Shown in pieces: positions 28,061 through 36,358 of a stretch of 64,000 bases of DNA (positions within the stretch are counted from its first letter, which is position 1; each line of letters opens with the position of its first letter). The notes under the pieces were generated by a model. It did no database searches. It was given only the letters and a program-made list of their open reading frames with translations, and was not told where the DNA came from. Location of the stretch: positions 1 through 64,000 of the forward strand of contig NZ_JBQCHS010000022.1 in NCBI RefSeq assembly GCF_051954455.1. The letters run 5' to 3'. Source of the stretch: Pseudolysinimonas sp051954455. Lineage in GTDB: Bacteria > Actinomycetota > Actinomycetes > Actinomycetales > Microbacteriaceae. The translations under genes and the position numbers were made by a program.

Positions 28061-30124
28061 ATGACAGCACGGACCTGGCGGACCGCGGCGCTCGCCGCGG
28101 TCATCGGGGTCGCTCTCGCGATCACCGCGGCCCTCCCGGCCACGGCGGCGACCGGCGCGGACCCCGCCCACAGGGCAGGAGGATCGACCCCGTCGGTCCT
28201 CTCGCCCACGCCCTACATGGGCTGGAACACCTACTACGGCCTCGGCGGCAGCGTGACCCAGGACCAGGTGCTCGCCCAGGCGCGGGCGCTGAAATCCACG
28301 GGCCTCGCGCGCGCCGGCTACGACATCGTGTGGCTCGACGGGGGCTGGCAGAACTCGACCCCGCGCGGGAGCGACGGGCAGCTGCAGGCCGACCGCGCGC
28401 GATTCCCCGACGGGATGGCGTCGCTCACCGCGAAGCTGCACGCCATGGGTCTCAAGGCGGGCATCTACACGGATGCCGGTCCCTACCTCCCGGCCAACTG
28501 CGGCCTGGGCAGCTACGGCCACTACCAGACGGACGCCGACACGTTCGCTGCGTGGGGCTTCGACGCGGTGAAGGTCGACTTCCTGTGCGGGATCGCCGCG
28601 AACCTCGACCCGAAGACGGTCTACATGGAGTTCGCGAAGGCCCTGCGGAACAACGCCAGCCACCGACCGATGATCCTCAACATCTGCAACCCGGTGACCT
28701 CGCCCGACTGGGGCGACTACCCCGAGAGTCAGCAGTCGACCAACACGTGGACGTACGCCCCGGCGATCGCCCAGTCATGGCGCACCTACACGGATGTCGG
28801 ATTCCAGGGCTCCATCAAGTTCGCCGACGTGCTGCGCAACTTCGACGCGAACGCCGCGCACCCGGAGTCGGCCGGCCCCGGTCACTTCAGCGACCCCGAC
28901 TACCTCGGGCCGCAGCTCGGCATGACCGACGAGCAGTTCCGCACCCAGGTCGCGCTGTGGGCGATCTCGGCGGCGCCGCTCGTGATCGGCAACGACCTCA
29001 CGAAGCTCACCCCGACGACCCTTGCAGCCCTCACCAACCCGCGCCTCGTCGCCGTCGACCAGGACCGGCTCGGCAAGCAGGGCACCCGCGTCGGCCCGGC
29101 CGGCACGACGGAGACCTGGGTCAAGCCGCTCGCCGACGGGTCGCGGGCGGTCGTGCTGCTGAACCGCGGAACGACACCCGCCACCGTGCAGACCACGGCA
29201 TCCGCCCTCAGGCTCCGCGGCGGCCTCGCGCGGGTCACCGACGCCTGGACCGGCGCCGTCAGCCAGACGCGCGGCACGGTCCGGGCGGCCGTCCCGGCGC
29301 AGGGGACCGCGGTGCTCGTCGTCTCGAATGCGCCGGGTGTCGCCGCGCCCCGCGTGGTGCTCGGCGCCGCCTCGACCTCGTCGACGCTCGTCGCGCCCGG
29401 CGAGACGGTGAAGCTGACGGCGACGCTCACGAACGACGGCGTCGTGCCGGCCACCGGCATCCAGGTCTCGGCGACCGCGCCGAGCGGCTGGGTCGTGACG
29501 GATGCGACCAAGCCGCCCGCCATCCTGCCGCCCGGCAGATCCGCGACGGTCGTCACGACGGTGACGGTGCCGGCGGCCGCCGCGGTCGGCGACGCGACGG
29601 TGGCACCGACGCTGCGGTTCCGGTCGCCGCTCGGATCGGGGTCCTCCACCGGGGCGCCCGTCATGGTGACCGTGGCGCCGCCCGTGCCGCTGGCCGGTGC
29701 GTCGTCGCTCTCGGCCCACCCCTGGGTGAGCGCCACGAGCGGATGGATGGAGCCGCGCGTCGACCAGACGGTCGGCGGCGGCCCCATCACGATGGGCGGC
29801 GTCGTCCATCCGACCGGCATCGGCGTCGCGTCGCCGTCGGTGGTGCGGTACTACCTCGGCGGGGCGTGCACGACGCTCACCGGAACGGTCGGCATCGACG
29901 ACGCGGTGATCAACGTCGGACCGGAGGGCGGGACCTCGACCTTCAGTGTGGTGGGGGACGGCGCGTCGAAGTACGCGAGCCCCACCATCACGCGCGGCGC
30001 CGCGACGAGCTTCACCGCCGACGTGACGGGAGTCGTCGACCTGCAGCTCGTCGTGGGCGACGCAGGCGACGGCGGCTACAACGACCGCGCCGACTGGGCG
30101 GATCTGACGGTCACCTGCAGCTGA
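28061..30124 (+). CDS. Secreted GH27 alpha-galactosidase with NEW3 and NPCBM domains
   Basis: A 687-residue exported glycoside hydrolase. Residues 1-29 are a signal peptide (LAAVIGVALAITAALPATA). The GH27 barrel starts with TPYMGWNTYYG (about 50) and contains DIVWLDGGWQ, the nucleophile Asp173 in VKVDFLCG, and the acid/base region SDPDYLG followed by WAISAAPLVIGNDL. A beta-sandwich follows, then a NEW3 domain (about 435-520) and a C-terminal NPCBM carbohydrate-binding domain (about 545-687; SAHPWVSATSGW, GIGVASPS). It likely removes terminal alpha-galactose from plant oligosaccharides or galactomannan outside the cell; beta-L-arabinopyranosidase activity also occurs in GH27. ATG 28061 has GGAG upstream. 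It stands alone and ends in a strong terminator. Confidence 0.94.
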   Translation: MTARTWRTAALAAVIGVALAITAALPATAATGADPAHRAGGSTPSVLSPTPYMGWNTYYGLGGSVTQDQVLAQARALKSTGLARAGYDIVWLDGGWQNSTPRGSDGQLQADRARFPDGMASLTAKLHAMGLKAGIYTDAGPYLPANCGLGSYGHYQTDADTFAAWGFDAVKVDFLCGIAANLDPKTVYMEFAKALRNNASHRPMILNICNPVTSPDWGDYPESQQSTNTWTYAPAIAQSWRTYTDVGFQGSIKFADVLRNFDANAAHPESAGPGHFSDPDYLGPQLGMTDEQFRTQVALWAISAAPLVIGNDLTKLTPTTLAALTNPRLVAVDQDRLGKQGTRVGPAGTTETWVKPLADGSRAVVLLNRGTTPATVQTTASALRLRGGLARVTDAWTGAVSQTRGTVRAAVPAQGTAVLVVSNAPGVAAPRVVLGAASTSSTLVAPGETVKLTATLTNDGVVPATGIQVSATAPSGWVVTDATKPPAILPPGRSATVVTTVTVPAAAAVGDATVAPTLRFRSPLGSGSSTGAPVMVTVAPPVPLAGASSLSAHPWVSATSGWMEPRVDQTVGGGPITMGGVVHPTGIGVASPSVVRYYLGGACTTLTGTVGIDDAVINVGPEGGTSTFSVVGDGASKYASPTITRGAATSFTADVTGVVDLQLVVGDAGDGGYNDRADWADLTVTCS

Positions 30125-30135
30125 GTGCGGGGGAG

Positions 30136-30171
30136 AGCGGGGTCGTCGGCCGTCGGGTCGACGACCCCGCT
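30136..30171 (+). terminator. Terminator after the alpha-galactosidase
   Basis: A perfect 13-base stem: AGCGGGGTCGTCG (30136-30148) and CGACGACCCCGCT (30159-30171), then CCCTTGTG. It probably also serves the convergent gene that ends at 30191. Confidence 0.88.
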
Positions 30172-30190
30172 CCCTTGTGCTGTCCGGAGC

Positions 30191-30466
30191 TCAGTGCCCG
30201 AGGAAGACGGGCACGCCGACACCGGGCGCGCGGTGGTACCGCTCGTGGGTGTCGGAGGTGCGGGGGCGGCCGAGGGTCCAGTCCAGCCGGACCGCGATGT
30301 GGGCGTCGTCGCGATCGGGGAAGGTGCCGAGGTCGACGCCGTCGAGGCTGCGGGCGCGCCAGAGCGACATGCCCGACGGGGCGGCGCCGACCCGCTGCAC
30401 CGTGCCGATCTGACGACCGAAGTCGTCATGCACCGGGTGCTCGGGTTCGATCATGCCGTCGAACAT
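30191..30466 (-). CDS. Small hypothetical protein (91 aa)
   Basis: A 91-residue acidic protein of unknown function (PVHDDFGRQIGTVQRVGAAP, then SLDGVDLGTFPDRDDAHIAV, end APGVGVPVFLGH). It looks like a small beta-rich single domain, as in PRC-barrel or DUF2188-like proteins, but I do not recognise it firmly. Starts at 30466 or 30454 are possible and neither has a good ribosome binding site. The same frame stays open upstream into the DUF4166 remnant, so a fusion made by decay is conceivable. Confidence 0.55.
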   Translation of the reverse strand: MFDGMIEPEHPVHDDFGRQIGTVQRVGAAPSGMSLWRARSLDGVDLGTFPDRDDAHIAVRLDWTLGRPRTSDTHERYHRAPGVGVPVFLGH

Positions 30467-30594
30467 ACGTTCGAATCCCGCGACACGCCAAGCGCGGATT
30501 CCAGCATCCGGCGCGCCCCGGCGAATCGAGGAATCTGTCTGCGATTCGTCGCCGAAGCGTCGCCAGGCGTCCCCATGGGGTCTCCAGAAGACAC

Positions 30595-30711
30595 TTAGCG
30601 ACGTTTCGACGAGCACGAACGACGTCGGTGGGCCGACGCTGAACGGCGCCGGAGCATCGGGTGCAGTCGCGCGAACTCGTCGCCCATCGCGCGCTCGAAC
30701 ATCGACGTCAC
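30595..30711 (-). pseudogene. Truncated DUF4166 gene remnant
   Basis: Minus strand GTG 30711 overlaps the stop of the SRPBCC gene (GTGA) and reads VTSMFERAMGDEFARLHPML then RRR before the sequence runs out of frame; a one-base shift continues FSVG. MFERAxGxxFxxLHPxLxRRFxVG is the start of DUF4166 proteins, which are normally about 200 residues and often sit right after an SRPBCC gene. The rest of the domain is absent: after FSVG no DUF4166 sequence is found. So a functional gene was lost by deletion. Confidence 0.55.
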
Positions 30712-31331
30712 GGTGCCTCCAAGGTGCTGAGGGAGGCGGGCGCATCCGCCAGCGCGTGCGCGTGCGGCGGGGTGCGCTCGCACCGGGCGGCCCGTGGGCG
30801 GTCACGGCGCCACAGCGCGAGCGCCGACCGCAGCGGCCAGCGCTCGGGCGGCACATCGTCCTCCGCCCAGATCCGGAGCCGGTCGAAGCTCCAGGCGGTC
30901 ATCCACCCGATCAGCCGGCGGAGCAGCAGTCGATCGAGGAGCCGCCCCCAGCCCGGCGCGTAGTCGAAGCCGGTCGTGAAGACGATTGCCGATCCGTCGT
31001 CCGTGGGCCGGTAGCGCCAGAACCCGCGGCCGTCGCCGAGCGGCGAGAGGCGGTCGTGGGTGTCGAAGCGGAGCGCCGAGGTCGCGGTGCCGTCGACGCC
31101 GCGGCGCTCGCCGAGGGAGGTGCCCGTGCCGCGGATGGTGTGGAACGGGAGCCGCCGCTCGTAGCCGAAGCGCTCGGCGCCGGTCGGCAGGCGCTCCACC
31201 GGCACGATGCGGCTGAAGCGGAGATCCCAGCGCGCGTGGGCGGACGGATCCTGGGTGAGCTCCCACAGCCGCGACAGCGGTGCGCGGATCACGATGCGGA
31301 CGTAGACGCCGCGACGTCCCCGGGGAGGCAT
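30708..31331 (-). CDS. SRPBCC/START-like family protein
   Basis: A 207-residue ligand-binding fold protein. The N-terminal VYVRIVIRAPLSRLWELTQD followed by HARWDLRFSRIVPV and later GFWRYRPTDDGSAIVFTTGF with GRLLDRLLLRRLIGWMTAWS are typical of the polyketide-cyclase/SRPBCC group. The ligand is unknown. The start at 31331 fits a -10 box CAGGAT 6 bases upstream (leaderless). Its 3' end overlaps the DUF4166 remnant by 4 bases, which shows that the two once formed an operon. Confidence 0.82.
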   Translation of the reverse strand: MPPRGRRGVYVRIVIRAPLSRLWELTQDPSAHARWDLRFSRIVPVERLPTGAERFGYERRLPFHTIRGTGTSLGERRGVDGTATSALRFDTHDRLSPLGDGRGFWRYRPTDDGSAIVFTTGFDYAPGWGRLLDRLLLRRLIGWMTAWSFDRLRIWAEDDVPPERWPLRSALALWRRDRPRAARCERTPPHAHALADAPASLSTLEAP

Positions 31332-31337
31332 GCGGCC

Positions 31338-31343
31338 ATCCTG
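31338..31343 (-). promoter_or_regulatory. -10 box CAGGAT (leaderless, SRPBCC gene)
   Basis: On the minus strand CAGGAT ends 6 bases before ATG 31331 with no ribosome binding site between. Confidence 0.4.
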
Positions 31344-31397
31344 CCCGTCCCCCTCGCAGTGCGTGGGCGACACCCGGAGGTGAGTGGCGCTCGGAGC

Positions 31398-31403
31398 TAG
31401 CCT
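31398..31403 (+). promoter_or_regulatory. -10 box TAGCCT (leaderless)
   Basis: TAGCCT ends 7 bases before ATG 31411, so the small membrane protein is probably translated from a leaderless mRNA. Confidence 0.55.
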
Positions 31404-31410
31404 GGGACGC

Positions 31411-31659
31411 ATGTGGGCTGCGATCACGTGGATGCTGGTCACCATCGGAGGAGCGGCCCTGATGCTCGCCGGCGGCGTCGTGCTTCTCATGCTGCCTCGG
31501 TTCCCGATCGGTCCGGATGGATTCGCCTTCGTCGGGTATTCCGATGGCCTGGGGGCGTTCCCGGCGATCCCCGTCGCGACGGTTCTGCTGATCGCCGGTT
31601 TCGTCGCGGCGCTCACCGGCGCGATCGGTGCCGCGGTGGTCGCTCGGCGGCGTGGCTAA
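31411..31659 (+). CDS. Small two-helix membrane protein (82 aa)
   Basis: An 82-residue membrane protein. The first helix (WMLVTIGGAALMLAGGVVLL) and the second (PVATVLLIAGFVAALTGAIG) are separated by a loop PRFPIGPDGFAFVGYSDGLG; a short basic tail ARRRG ends it. No known family. ATG 31411 is supported by the -10 box 7 bases upstream. Its stop overlaps the stop of the convergent LysR-like gene by 4 bases. Confidence 0.65.
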   Translation: MWAAITWMLVTIGGAALMLAGGVVLLMLPRFPIGPDGFAFVGYSDGLGAFPAIPVATVLLIAGFVAALTGAIGAAVVARRRG

Positions 31660-32198
31660 CGCGAGCTGTTCGCCGTGCGCCCGCGCACGATCCCGATGAA
31701 CGCGTCGACCAGCGGATGCGGCGAGGCGGTCGGCCAGACGAGCGCGATCCCGGTGTCGGGCGCGTCGCGCAGCGGCCGGGCGACGACGTCGCGGCGGGAG
31801 AGCGCGCGCGCCACCGACTGCGGCAGCACCGTCACGGCGACGTTCGCGGCCACGAGCTCGATCGCCTCCGCCCCGTCGCCGTGTTCAAGGTCCGCGTCGA
31901 CGATGTTCTCGTCCTCCAGGTCGACGAGGTCGAGCTCGTCGAGGCTGGCGACGAGGGATCCGCGTGGCGCCACCACCACGGGTCGCTCACGGTACAGCGG
32001 GATCGCATGGCGGTCGTCGTCGGCGGCGACGTCGCGCGCCAGGGCCATGTGCGCCGTCCCGTCGGCGAGTGCGGCGAGCGCCGCCTCCTGCGGGAGCGGC
32101 CGCAGCTCGAGCCGGCCGCCGGGGCGTCGCTCGCGCCAGATGCGCTCCCACTTGCCGGGCGTCACGCCGAGCACGAACGCGACGACCAGCGGCTCCAT
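31656..32198 (-). CDS. LysR substrate-binding-domain protein without HTH
   Basis: A 180-residue protein equal to the effector domain of LysR regulators: LVVAFVLGVTPGKWERIWRE, then GTAHMALARD, and NVAVTVLPQSVARALSRRDV. The DNA-binding N-terminal domain is missing, and the start codon is preceded by its own promoter box, so this is a stand-alone protein rather than a truncation. The same short protein next to a DUF5997 gene is common in Microbacteriaceae and related groups. It probably binds a small ligand; the target is unknown. Confidence 0.82.
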   Translation of the reverse strand: MEPLVVAFVLGVTPGKWERIWRERRPGGRLELRPLPQEAALAALADGTAHMALARDVAADDDRHAIPLYRERPVVVAPRGSLVASLDELDLVDLEDENIVDADLEHGDGAEAIELVAANVAVTVLPQSVARALSRRDVVARPLRDAPDTGIALVWPTASPHPLVDAFIGIVRGRTANSSR

Positions 32199-32204
32199 CC
32201 GCCC

Positions 32205-32240
32205 AGGCTATCCGCGGCCGGGCCGGCGGCCCCCTACGCT
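32205..32240. promoter_or_regulatory. Divergent leaderless promoters (lysR-like / DUF5997)
   Basis: Minus strand: TAGCCT (complement of 32205-32210) ends 6 bases before ATG 32198. Plus strand: TACGCT (32235-32240) ends 6 bases before ATG 32247. Neither gene has a ribosome binding site. Confidence 0.55.
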
Positions 32241-32246
32241 CGAGGG

Positions 32247-32717
32247 ATGACCGAGGAGCCCCGCGAGGACCGCCGCCAGCAGCCGAAGCCGCGTCAGCAG
32301 CAGCTCCTGAAGCCCGCCACCGCCGCCGAGAAGCTCGGCGTGTTCCTGCCGGCGACGCCCGAGGACTTCCGCTCGACGCCCACCTCGCGCGACGCGCTGC
32401 AGGCCCTGCAGGCCGACCCGCCCGCCTGGCTCGTCACCCTGCGCCGCGAGGGGCCGCATCCCCGGAGCGAGACCGCCCGCCGTCTCGGCGTCTCCAACTC
32501 GGCGCTCGCCCGCGCCGGGGTCAGCGACGCGATGACGACCGCCGAGATCCACGCGCTGCTCGACGACCGGCCGGAGTGGCTGATCACCGAGCGCGAGATG
32601 CACGCCCCGGGGTCGGGCCGCATCCCGGGCACGGCCGTCGGCGAGCGCCCGGGCGGCGTGCGCGCGGAGACGCAGCCGCAGACCCCGAGCGACGACGAGG
32701 ACGACGACGAGCTCTGA
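32247..32717 (+). CDS. DUF5997 family protein
   Basis: A 156-residue protein of the DUF5997 family. The N terminus is Gln/Lys/Arg-rich, then ATAAEKLGVFLPATPEDFRS, DPPAWLVTLRREGPHPRSET, and a helix-turn-helix-like stretch (ARRLGVSNSALARAGVSD). The tail is very acidic (DDEDDDEL). The function is unknown; the HTH-like segment and strongly charged ends suggest nucleic-acid contact. It is divergent from the LysR-like gene. Confidence 0.85.
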   Translation: MTEEPREDRRQQPKPRQQQLLKPATAAEKLGVFLPATPEDFRSTPTSRDALQALQADPPAWLVTLRREGPHPRSETARRLGVSNSALARAGVSDAMTTAEIHALLDDRPEWLITEREMHAPGSGRIPGTAVGERPGGVRAETQPQTPSDDEDDDEL

Positions 32718-32783
32718 CCGCTCGAAGCCGAGCGCGACCTCCGCATCCGGCGCGCCGAGCCACCGCATGGGCAGGATGAGGGC

Positions 32784-33803
32784 ATGCGGTCGATCGTGTA
32801 CGAGGAGAACGGTCCGGCGTCGGTGCTCCGACTCGTCGAGCGGGAGCCGGACGAACCCGGCCCGGGCGAGGTGCGGGTGCGGGTCGTCGTCTCCGGCGTG
32901 AACCCCACCGACTGGAAGTCGCGCGCCGGATCGACCCGGACGAGCTCCGGCCCGTCGGTGCCGAACCAGGACGGCGCGGGCGTCGTCGACGCCGTCGGCC
33001 CGGACGTGTCCGGGCTCGCGGTCGGCGACCGCGTCTGGCTCTCGATGGCCGCGTTCGCCGCTCCGATGGGCGGCTCCGCGCAGGAGTTGACGGTGCTGCG
33101 TGCCGCGCGCGTGCACCCGCTGCCCGAGGGCGTCGGCTTCGACGTCGGGGCGAGCCTCGGTGTGCCGGCCATCACGGCGCACCGCGCCCTGACCGTGTCG
33201 GAGGGATGGCCGGAGCGCCTCGCGCCCGGCTCGCTCGCCGGCGCCACCGTGCTCGTCGCGGGCGGCGCGGGAGCCGTCGGACACGCCGCGATCCAGCTCG
33301 CCCGCTGGGCCGGCGCCACCGTCATCGCCACGGTGAGCGGCGACGAGAAGGCGCGGCTCGCGACCGCCGCGGGCGCTCACCACATCGTCAACTACCGCGA
33401 GGACGGCGCCGCCGAACGCATCCGCGGGATCGCCCCCGACGGCGTCGACACGATCGTGGAGGTCGCGATCGCCCAGAACGCGGACCTCGACGCGGCCGTG
33501 CTGAAGCCGGGAGGCACCGTCGCCATCTATGCGGCGAACCCGGGCGACGAGTATCAGGTCGACATCCGCGCGCTCATGAGCCTCAACGCGCGGCTGCAGT
33601 TCGTGCTGCTCTACACCGTGCCGGAGGCGGCCATCGCGACCGCCGTCGAGGACGTGACCGAGGCCCTCGATGCGCTGCCGGTCGGCGAAGCCGCCGGTCT
33701 GCCGCTCCACCGCTTCCCACTCGAGGAGACGGCCGCCGCACACGACGCCGTCGAGGCGGGAGCCGTCGGCAAGGTGCTCATCGACGTAGCTCCCGGCGCA
33801 TGA
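32784..33803 (+). CDS. NADPH:quinone reductase-like zinc-independent dehydrogenase
   Basis: A 339-residue medium-chain dehydrogenase of the quinone oxidoreductase (QOR) type. GroES-like N terminus (RSIVYEENGPASVLRLVERE, GVNPTDWKSR), substrate loop QDGAGVVDAVGPDVS, and Rossmann motif VAGGAGAVGHAAIQLARWAG. No structural zinc Cys cluster is present, as expected for QOR. It probably reduces quinones or enones with NADPH. The last 26 bases overlap the convergent GNAT gene. Confidence 0.92.
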   Translation: MRSIVYEENGPASVLRLVEREPDEPGPGEVRVRVVVSGVNPTDWKSRAGSTRTSSGPSVPNQDGAGVVDAVGPDVSGLAVGDRVWLSMAAFAAPMGGSAQELTVLRAARVHPLPEGVGFDVGASLGVPAITAHRALTVSEGWPERLAPGSLAGATVLVAGGAGAVGHAAIQLARWAGATVIATVSGDEKARLATAAGAHHIVNYREDGAAERIRGIAPDGVDTIVEVAIAQNADLDAAVLKPGGTVAIYAANPGDEYQVDIRALMSLNARLQFVLLYTVPEAAIATAVEDVTEALDALPVGEAAGLPLHRFPLEETAAAHDAVEAGAVGKVLIDVAPGA

Positions 33804-34386
33804 CGACGCGCCGGGGCGTGGGATGCGACACCTCGCTGAAGCCGGCGTCGGCGAACACCGAGCGCGAGCCGACGTAGAGCTCGCCCCAGCCGAACCGCTG
33901 CCCCGGCGCCACGTCGATGGGGTAGGCCTCCAGCGCCCGCGCCCCGCGCGCCCGGGCGAACTCGACGGTCGCGGCGGCGAGCGCCGCCATGATCCCGCGC
34001 CCGCGGAATCCCCTGCGCGTCACGAAGCACGTGACCGACCAGACGCCCTCGTCCTCCGGATCCTCGTCGCGGCCGGCCCAGGGGATCCGCTGGGAGCGCA
34101 GGCGCACGTAGGCGATGCGCGGCTCGACGGCGCACCAGCCGACGGGCTCGTCGCCGAGGTAGGCCACGAGCCCGCTCGTCGACGCGGCGCCGGGGTGGCC
34201 GCATGCGGTCTGCTCGTACAGCCGCTCGCGACGCGGCTCCGCGGACCCCTCCGACCATTCACGGCTCGGGACCTTGAACCACTGGCACGAGCAGCGCGCT
34301 GCCTCGCCGCGGACGCCGAACACCGCGTCCAGGTCGCCAGCGCTCGCCTCATCGGCCGACACGATCCGCAGGGCCTCGTCGCTCAT
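33778..34386 (-). CDS. GNAT family N-acetyltransferase
   Basis: A 202-residue acetyltransferase. The N-terminal part has FGVRGEAARCSCQWFKVPSR with a CxC motif. The acetyl-CoA site is CFVTRRGFRGRGIMAALAAA (the RRGxGxG/A type), followed by GARALEAYPID and SVFADAGFSEV. The substrate is unknown. The start ATG 34386 is preceded at 6 bases by TACGGT (complement of 34393-34398), a leaderless promoter. Its 3' end overlaps the QOR gene. Confidence 0.88.
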   Translation of the reverse strand: MSDEALRIVSADEASAGDLDAVFGVRGEAARCSCQWFKVPSREWSEGSAEPRRERLYEQTACGHPGAASTSGLVAYLGDEPVGWCAVEPRIAYVRLRSQRIPWAGRDEDPEDEGVWSVTCFVTRRGFRGRGIMAALAAATVEFARARGARALEAYPIDVAPGQRFGWGELYVGSRSVFADAGFSEVSHPTPRRVVMRRELRR

Positions 34387-34510
34387 GCCGCGACCGTAGC
34401 GGCCGGAGGCGACATCGGGATCCTGATCTCCGCATCGGAGCTCGGTCGTCGCGGTCCCGCCGCCCCGGTCACCGGGGGATGATGGACGCATCACCGACCG
34501 GAAGGATCGC

Positions 34511-35041
34511 ATGATCGCCAAGCTCGCCCTCCGTCTCATCGTCGGCGGGGTCTTCGCCGCCCACGGGTTGCAGAAGCTCGCGGGAGCCTGGGGCGGCGGC
34601 GGACTCGACAGCACCGAGAGGTCGATGGCCGGGTCGAACATGCACCCGGTGAAGGCGAACGCCCTCCTCGTCGCCGGCACCGAGACCCTCGGCGGCGCGG
34701 CGATCGCGCTCGGCGCGGCGACGCCCGTCGCGGCCGGCGGTCTCATCGCGACGATGATCACGGCGATCCGCAAGGTGCACGGCCGCAACGGGTTCTTCGC
34801 CGGCAAGGGCGGCTACGAGTTCAACCTGACGCTCATCGGGGCCCTGCTCGCGATCGTCGCCGACGGACCGGGCGCGGCCTCGGCGGACGCCTTCGTCGGC
34901 AGGCGGCGGTGGGGGCTGTGGGCGGCGCTGCTGGCGCTCGGCGGCGGCGCGCTCGCGTCGACCCTCGCCATCGACCTCGGCGAGGCGTCGGCCCCGGAGG
35001 CGGCCGCCGCGACCGCCGCGGCCGCCGCGACGAAGAACTGA
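34511..35041 (+). CDS. DoxX family membrane protein
   Basis: A 176-residue integral membrane protein with four helices: ALRLIVGGVFAAHGLQKLAG, LLVAGTETLGGAAIALGAAT, GGLIATMITAIRKV and LTLIGALLAIVADGPG, plus a fourth near residue 140. DoxX proteins are linked to redox balance and quinone-dependent processes; the specific role is unknown. It ends with an Ala-rich tail. GGAAGGATCGC precedes ATG 34511. The next gene starts 1 base after its stop, so it is the first gene of a four-gene operon (34511-36687). Confidence 0.9.
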   Translation: MIAKLALRLIVGGVFAAHGLQKLAGAWGGGGLDSTERSMAGSNMHPVKANALLVAGTETLGGAAIALGAATPVAAGGLIATMITAIRKVHGRNGFFAGKGGYEFNLTLIGALLAIVADGPGAASADAFVGRRRWGLWAALLALGGGALASTLAIDLGEASAPEAAAATAAAAATKN

Positions 35042-35042
35042 C

Positions 35043-35783
35043 GTGCCGCGCCCCGTCGTCGACATCGACCTCCCCGAGGTCGCGGGCGGCTCGCGCGGGC
35101 TGACCGGCGCCCTCGCGGTCCCCGACGGGCCCGGGCCCTGGCCGGGCGTCGTCCTCGTGTTCGAGGCCTATGGTCTCAACGACGTCATGCGGCGCCAGGT
35201 CGCGCGTCTCGCCGACGCGGGCTACCTCGCGCTCATGCCCGACCTCTTCGCCGAGGGCGGCGCGCGGCGCTGCCTCGGTGCGACGTTCCGCGCGCTGCGG
35301 GCGGGGGAGGGGCGGGCCTTCGTCGACATCGAGACGGCCCGCGCGGAGCTCGCCGCGCGCGCCGACTGCACGGGCGCGATCGGCGTCCTCGGGTTCTGCA
35401 TGGGCGGCGGCTTCGCCCTCGCGGCCGCGATCAACGGCGGGTTCTCCGCGGCGTCGGCGAACTACGGGATGCTGCCCAAGGATCTCGACGCCCTGGCCGG
35501 CGCCTGCCCGGTCGTCGGATCGTACGGCGCCCGCGATCGCTCCCTCCGGGGCGCGGCCGCGACGCTCGAGCGGGTGCTCGCCGAGCATGACGTGCCGCAC
35601 GACGTGAAGGAGTACCCGACCGCCGGCCACTCGTTCCTCAACGACGAGGAGACCGGCCCGCCCCTCGTGCGCATGATCACCCGCCCGATCCTCGGCGCCG
35701 GCCCGGAGCCCGAGGCCGCGGCGGACGCCTGGAAGCGGATCGAGGCGTTCTTCGCCGAGCACCTCGGTGGTCCGCGCGCGTGA
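35043..35783 (+). CDS. Dienelactone hydrolase family protein
   Basis: A 246-residue alpha/beta hydrolase. The nucleophile elbow is GFCMGGGFA (Cys), Asp is in YGARDRSL and His in TAGHSFLND, the classical Cys-Asp-His triad of dienelactone hydrolases. EAYGLN supplies the conserved Glu that primes the Cys. It may cleave lactones or esters; the natural substrate is not known. The GTG start at 35043 lies 1 base after doxX, and its stop overlaps mug by GTGA. Confidence 0.92.
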   Translation: MPRPVVDIDLPEVAGGSRGLTGALAVPDGPGPWPGVVLVFEAYGLNDVMRRQVARLADAGYLALMPDLFAEGGARRCLGATFRALRAGEGRAFVDIETARAELAARADCTGAIGVLGFCMGGGFALAAAINGGFSAASANYGMLPKDLDALAGACPVVGSYGARDRSLRGAAATLERVLAEHDVPHDVKEYPTAGHSFLNDEETGPPLVRMITRPILGAGPEPEAAADAWKRIEAFFAEHLGGPRA

Positions 35784-36358
35784 GCTTCACCCGGGCCGAG
35801 CTCGAGTCCTACCGCGACGCCACGATCCCGGACCTCGTGGGCCCCGACGTCCGCCTCCTCTTCGTCGGCATCAACCCCGGACTCTGGACCGCGGCCACCC
35901 GCACGCCGTTCGCCCGCCCCGGCAACCGGTTCTGGCCGGCCCTGCTCGAGGCGGGCGTCATCCCGCGACTCCCGGGCTACGCCCGCGGGCTCACCGACGC
36001 CGAGCGCGCCGAGATCACGGGCGCCGGCATCGGGATCACGAACCTCGTCGCCCGGGCCACGGCGCGCGCCGACGAGCTGAGCACCGCCGAGCTGCGGGCC
36101 GGGGCCGAGCGGCTCGTCGAGAACGTCGCCGCCTGGCGCCCGCGCGTCGTCGCGATGCTCGGGGTCACGGCCTACCGCGTCGCGTTCGGCGCCCGGAAGG
36201 CCGCCGTCGGGCGTCAGCCGGAGCCGCTCGCGGGCGCCGAGCTCTGGGTGGTGCCCAACCCGAGCGGCCTCAACGCGCACGAGGATGTCGCGAGTCTCGC
36301 CCGCGCCTACGGCGAGGTCGCACGCGCGGCCGGACTCTCCGTCAGGATGGACCGGTGA
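35780..36358 (+). CDS. mug: G/U mismatch-specific DNA glycosylase
   Basis: A 192-residue uracil-DNA glycosylase of family 2 (Mug/TDG). Active-site motif A is FVGINPGLWTAATRTPFARP (with the key Asn), and motif B is VVPNPSGLNAHE. It removes uracil, ethenocytosine or related lesions from mismatched pairs. The GTG start at 35780 overlaps the hydrolase stop and its own stop overlaps the NIPSNAP gene (GTGA). The operon partners do not point to DNA repair; the link is co-transcription only. Confidence 0.93.
   Translation: MSFTRAELESYRDATIPDLVGPDVRLLFVGINPGLWTAATRTPFARPGNRFWPALLEAGVIPRLPGYARGLTDAERAEITGAGIGITNLVARATARADELSTAELRAGAERLVENVAAWRPRVVAMLGVTAYRVAFGARKAAVGRQPEPLAGAELWVVPNPSGLNAHEDVASLARAYGEVARAAGLSVRMDR

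Noticed and set aside
31656..32198. The short LysR-like protein as a pseudogene that lost its HTH.
   Set aside because: It has its own well-spaced -10 box and start codon, an intact domain, and the same short form next to DUF5997 occurs in related bacteria as far as I remember.
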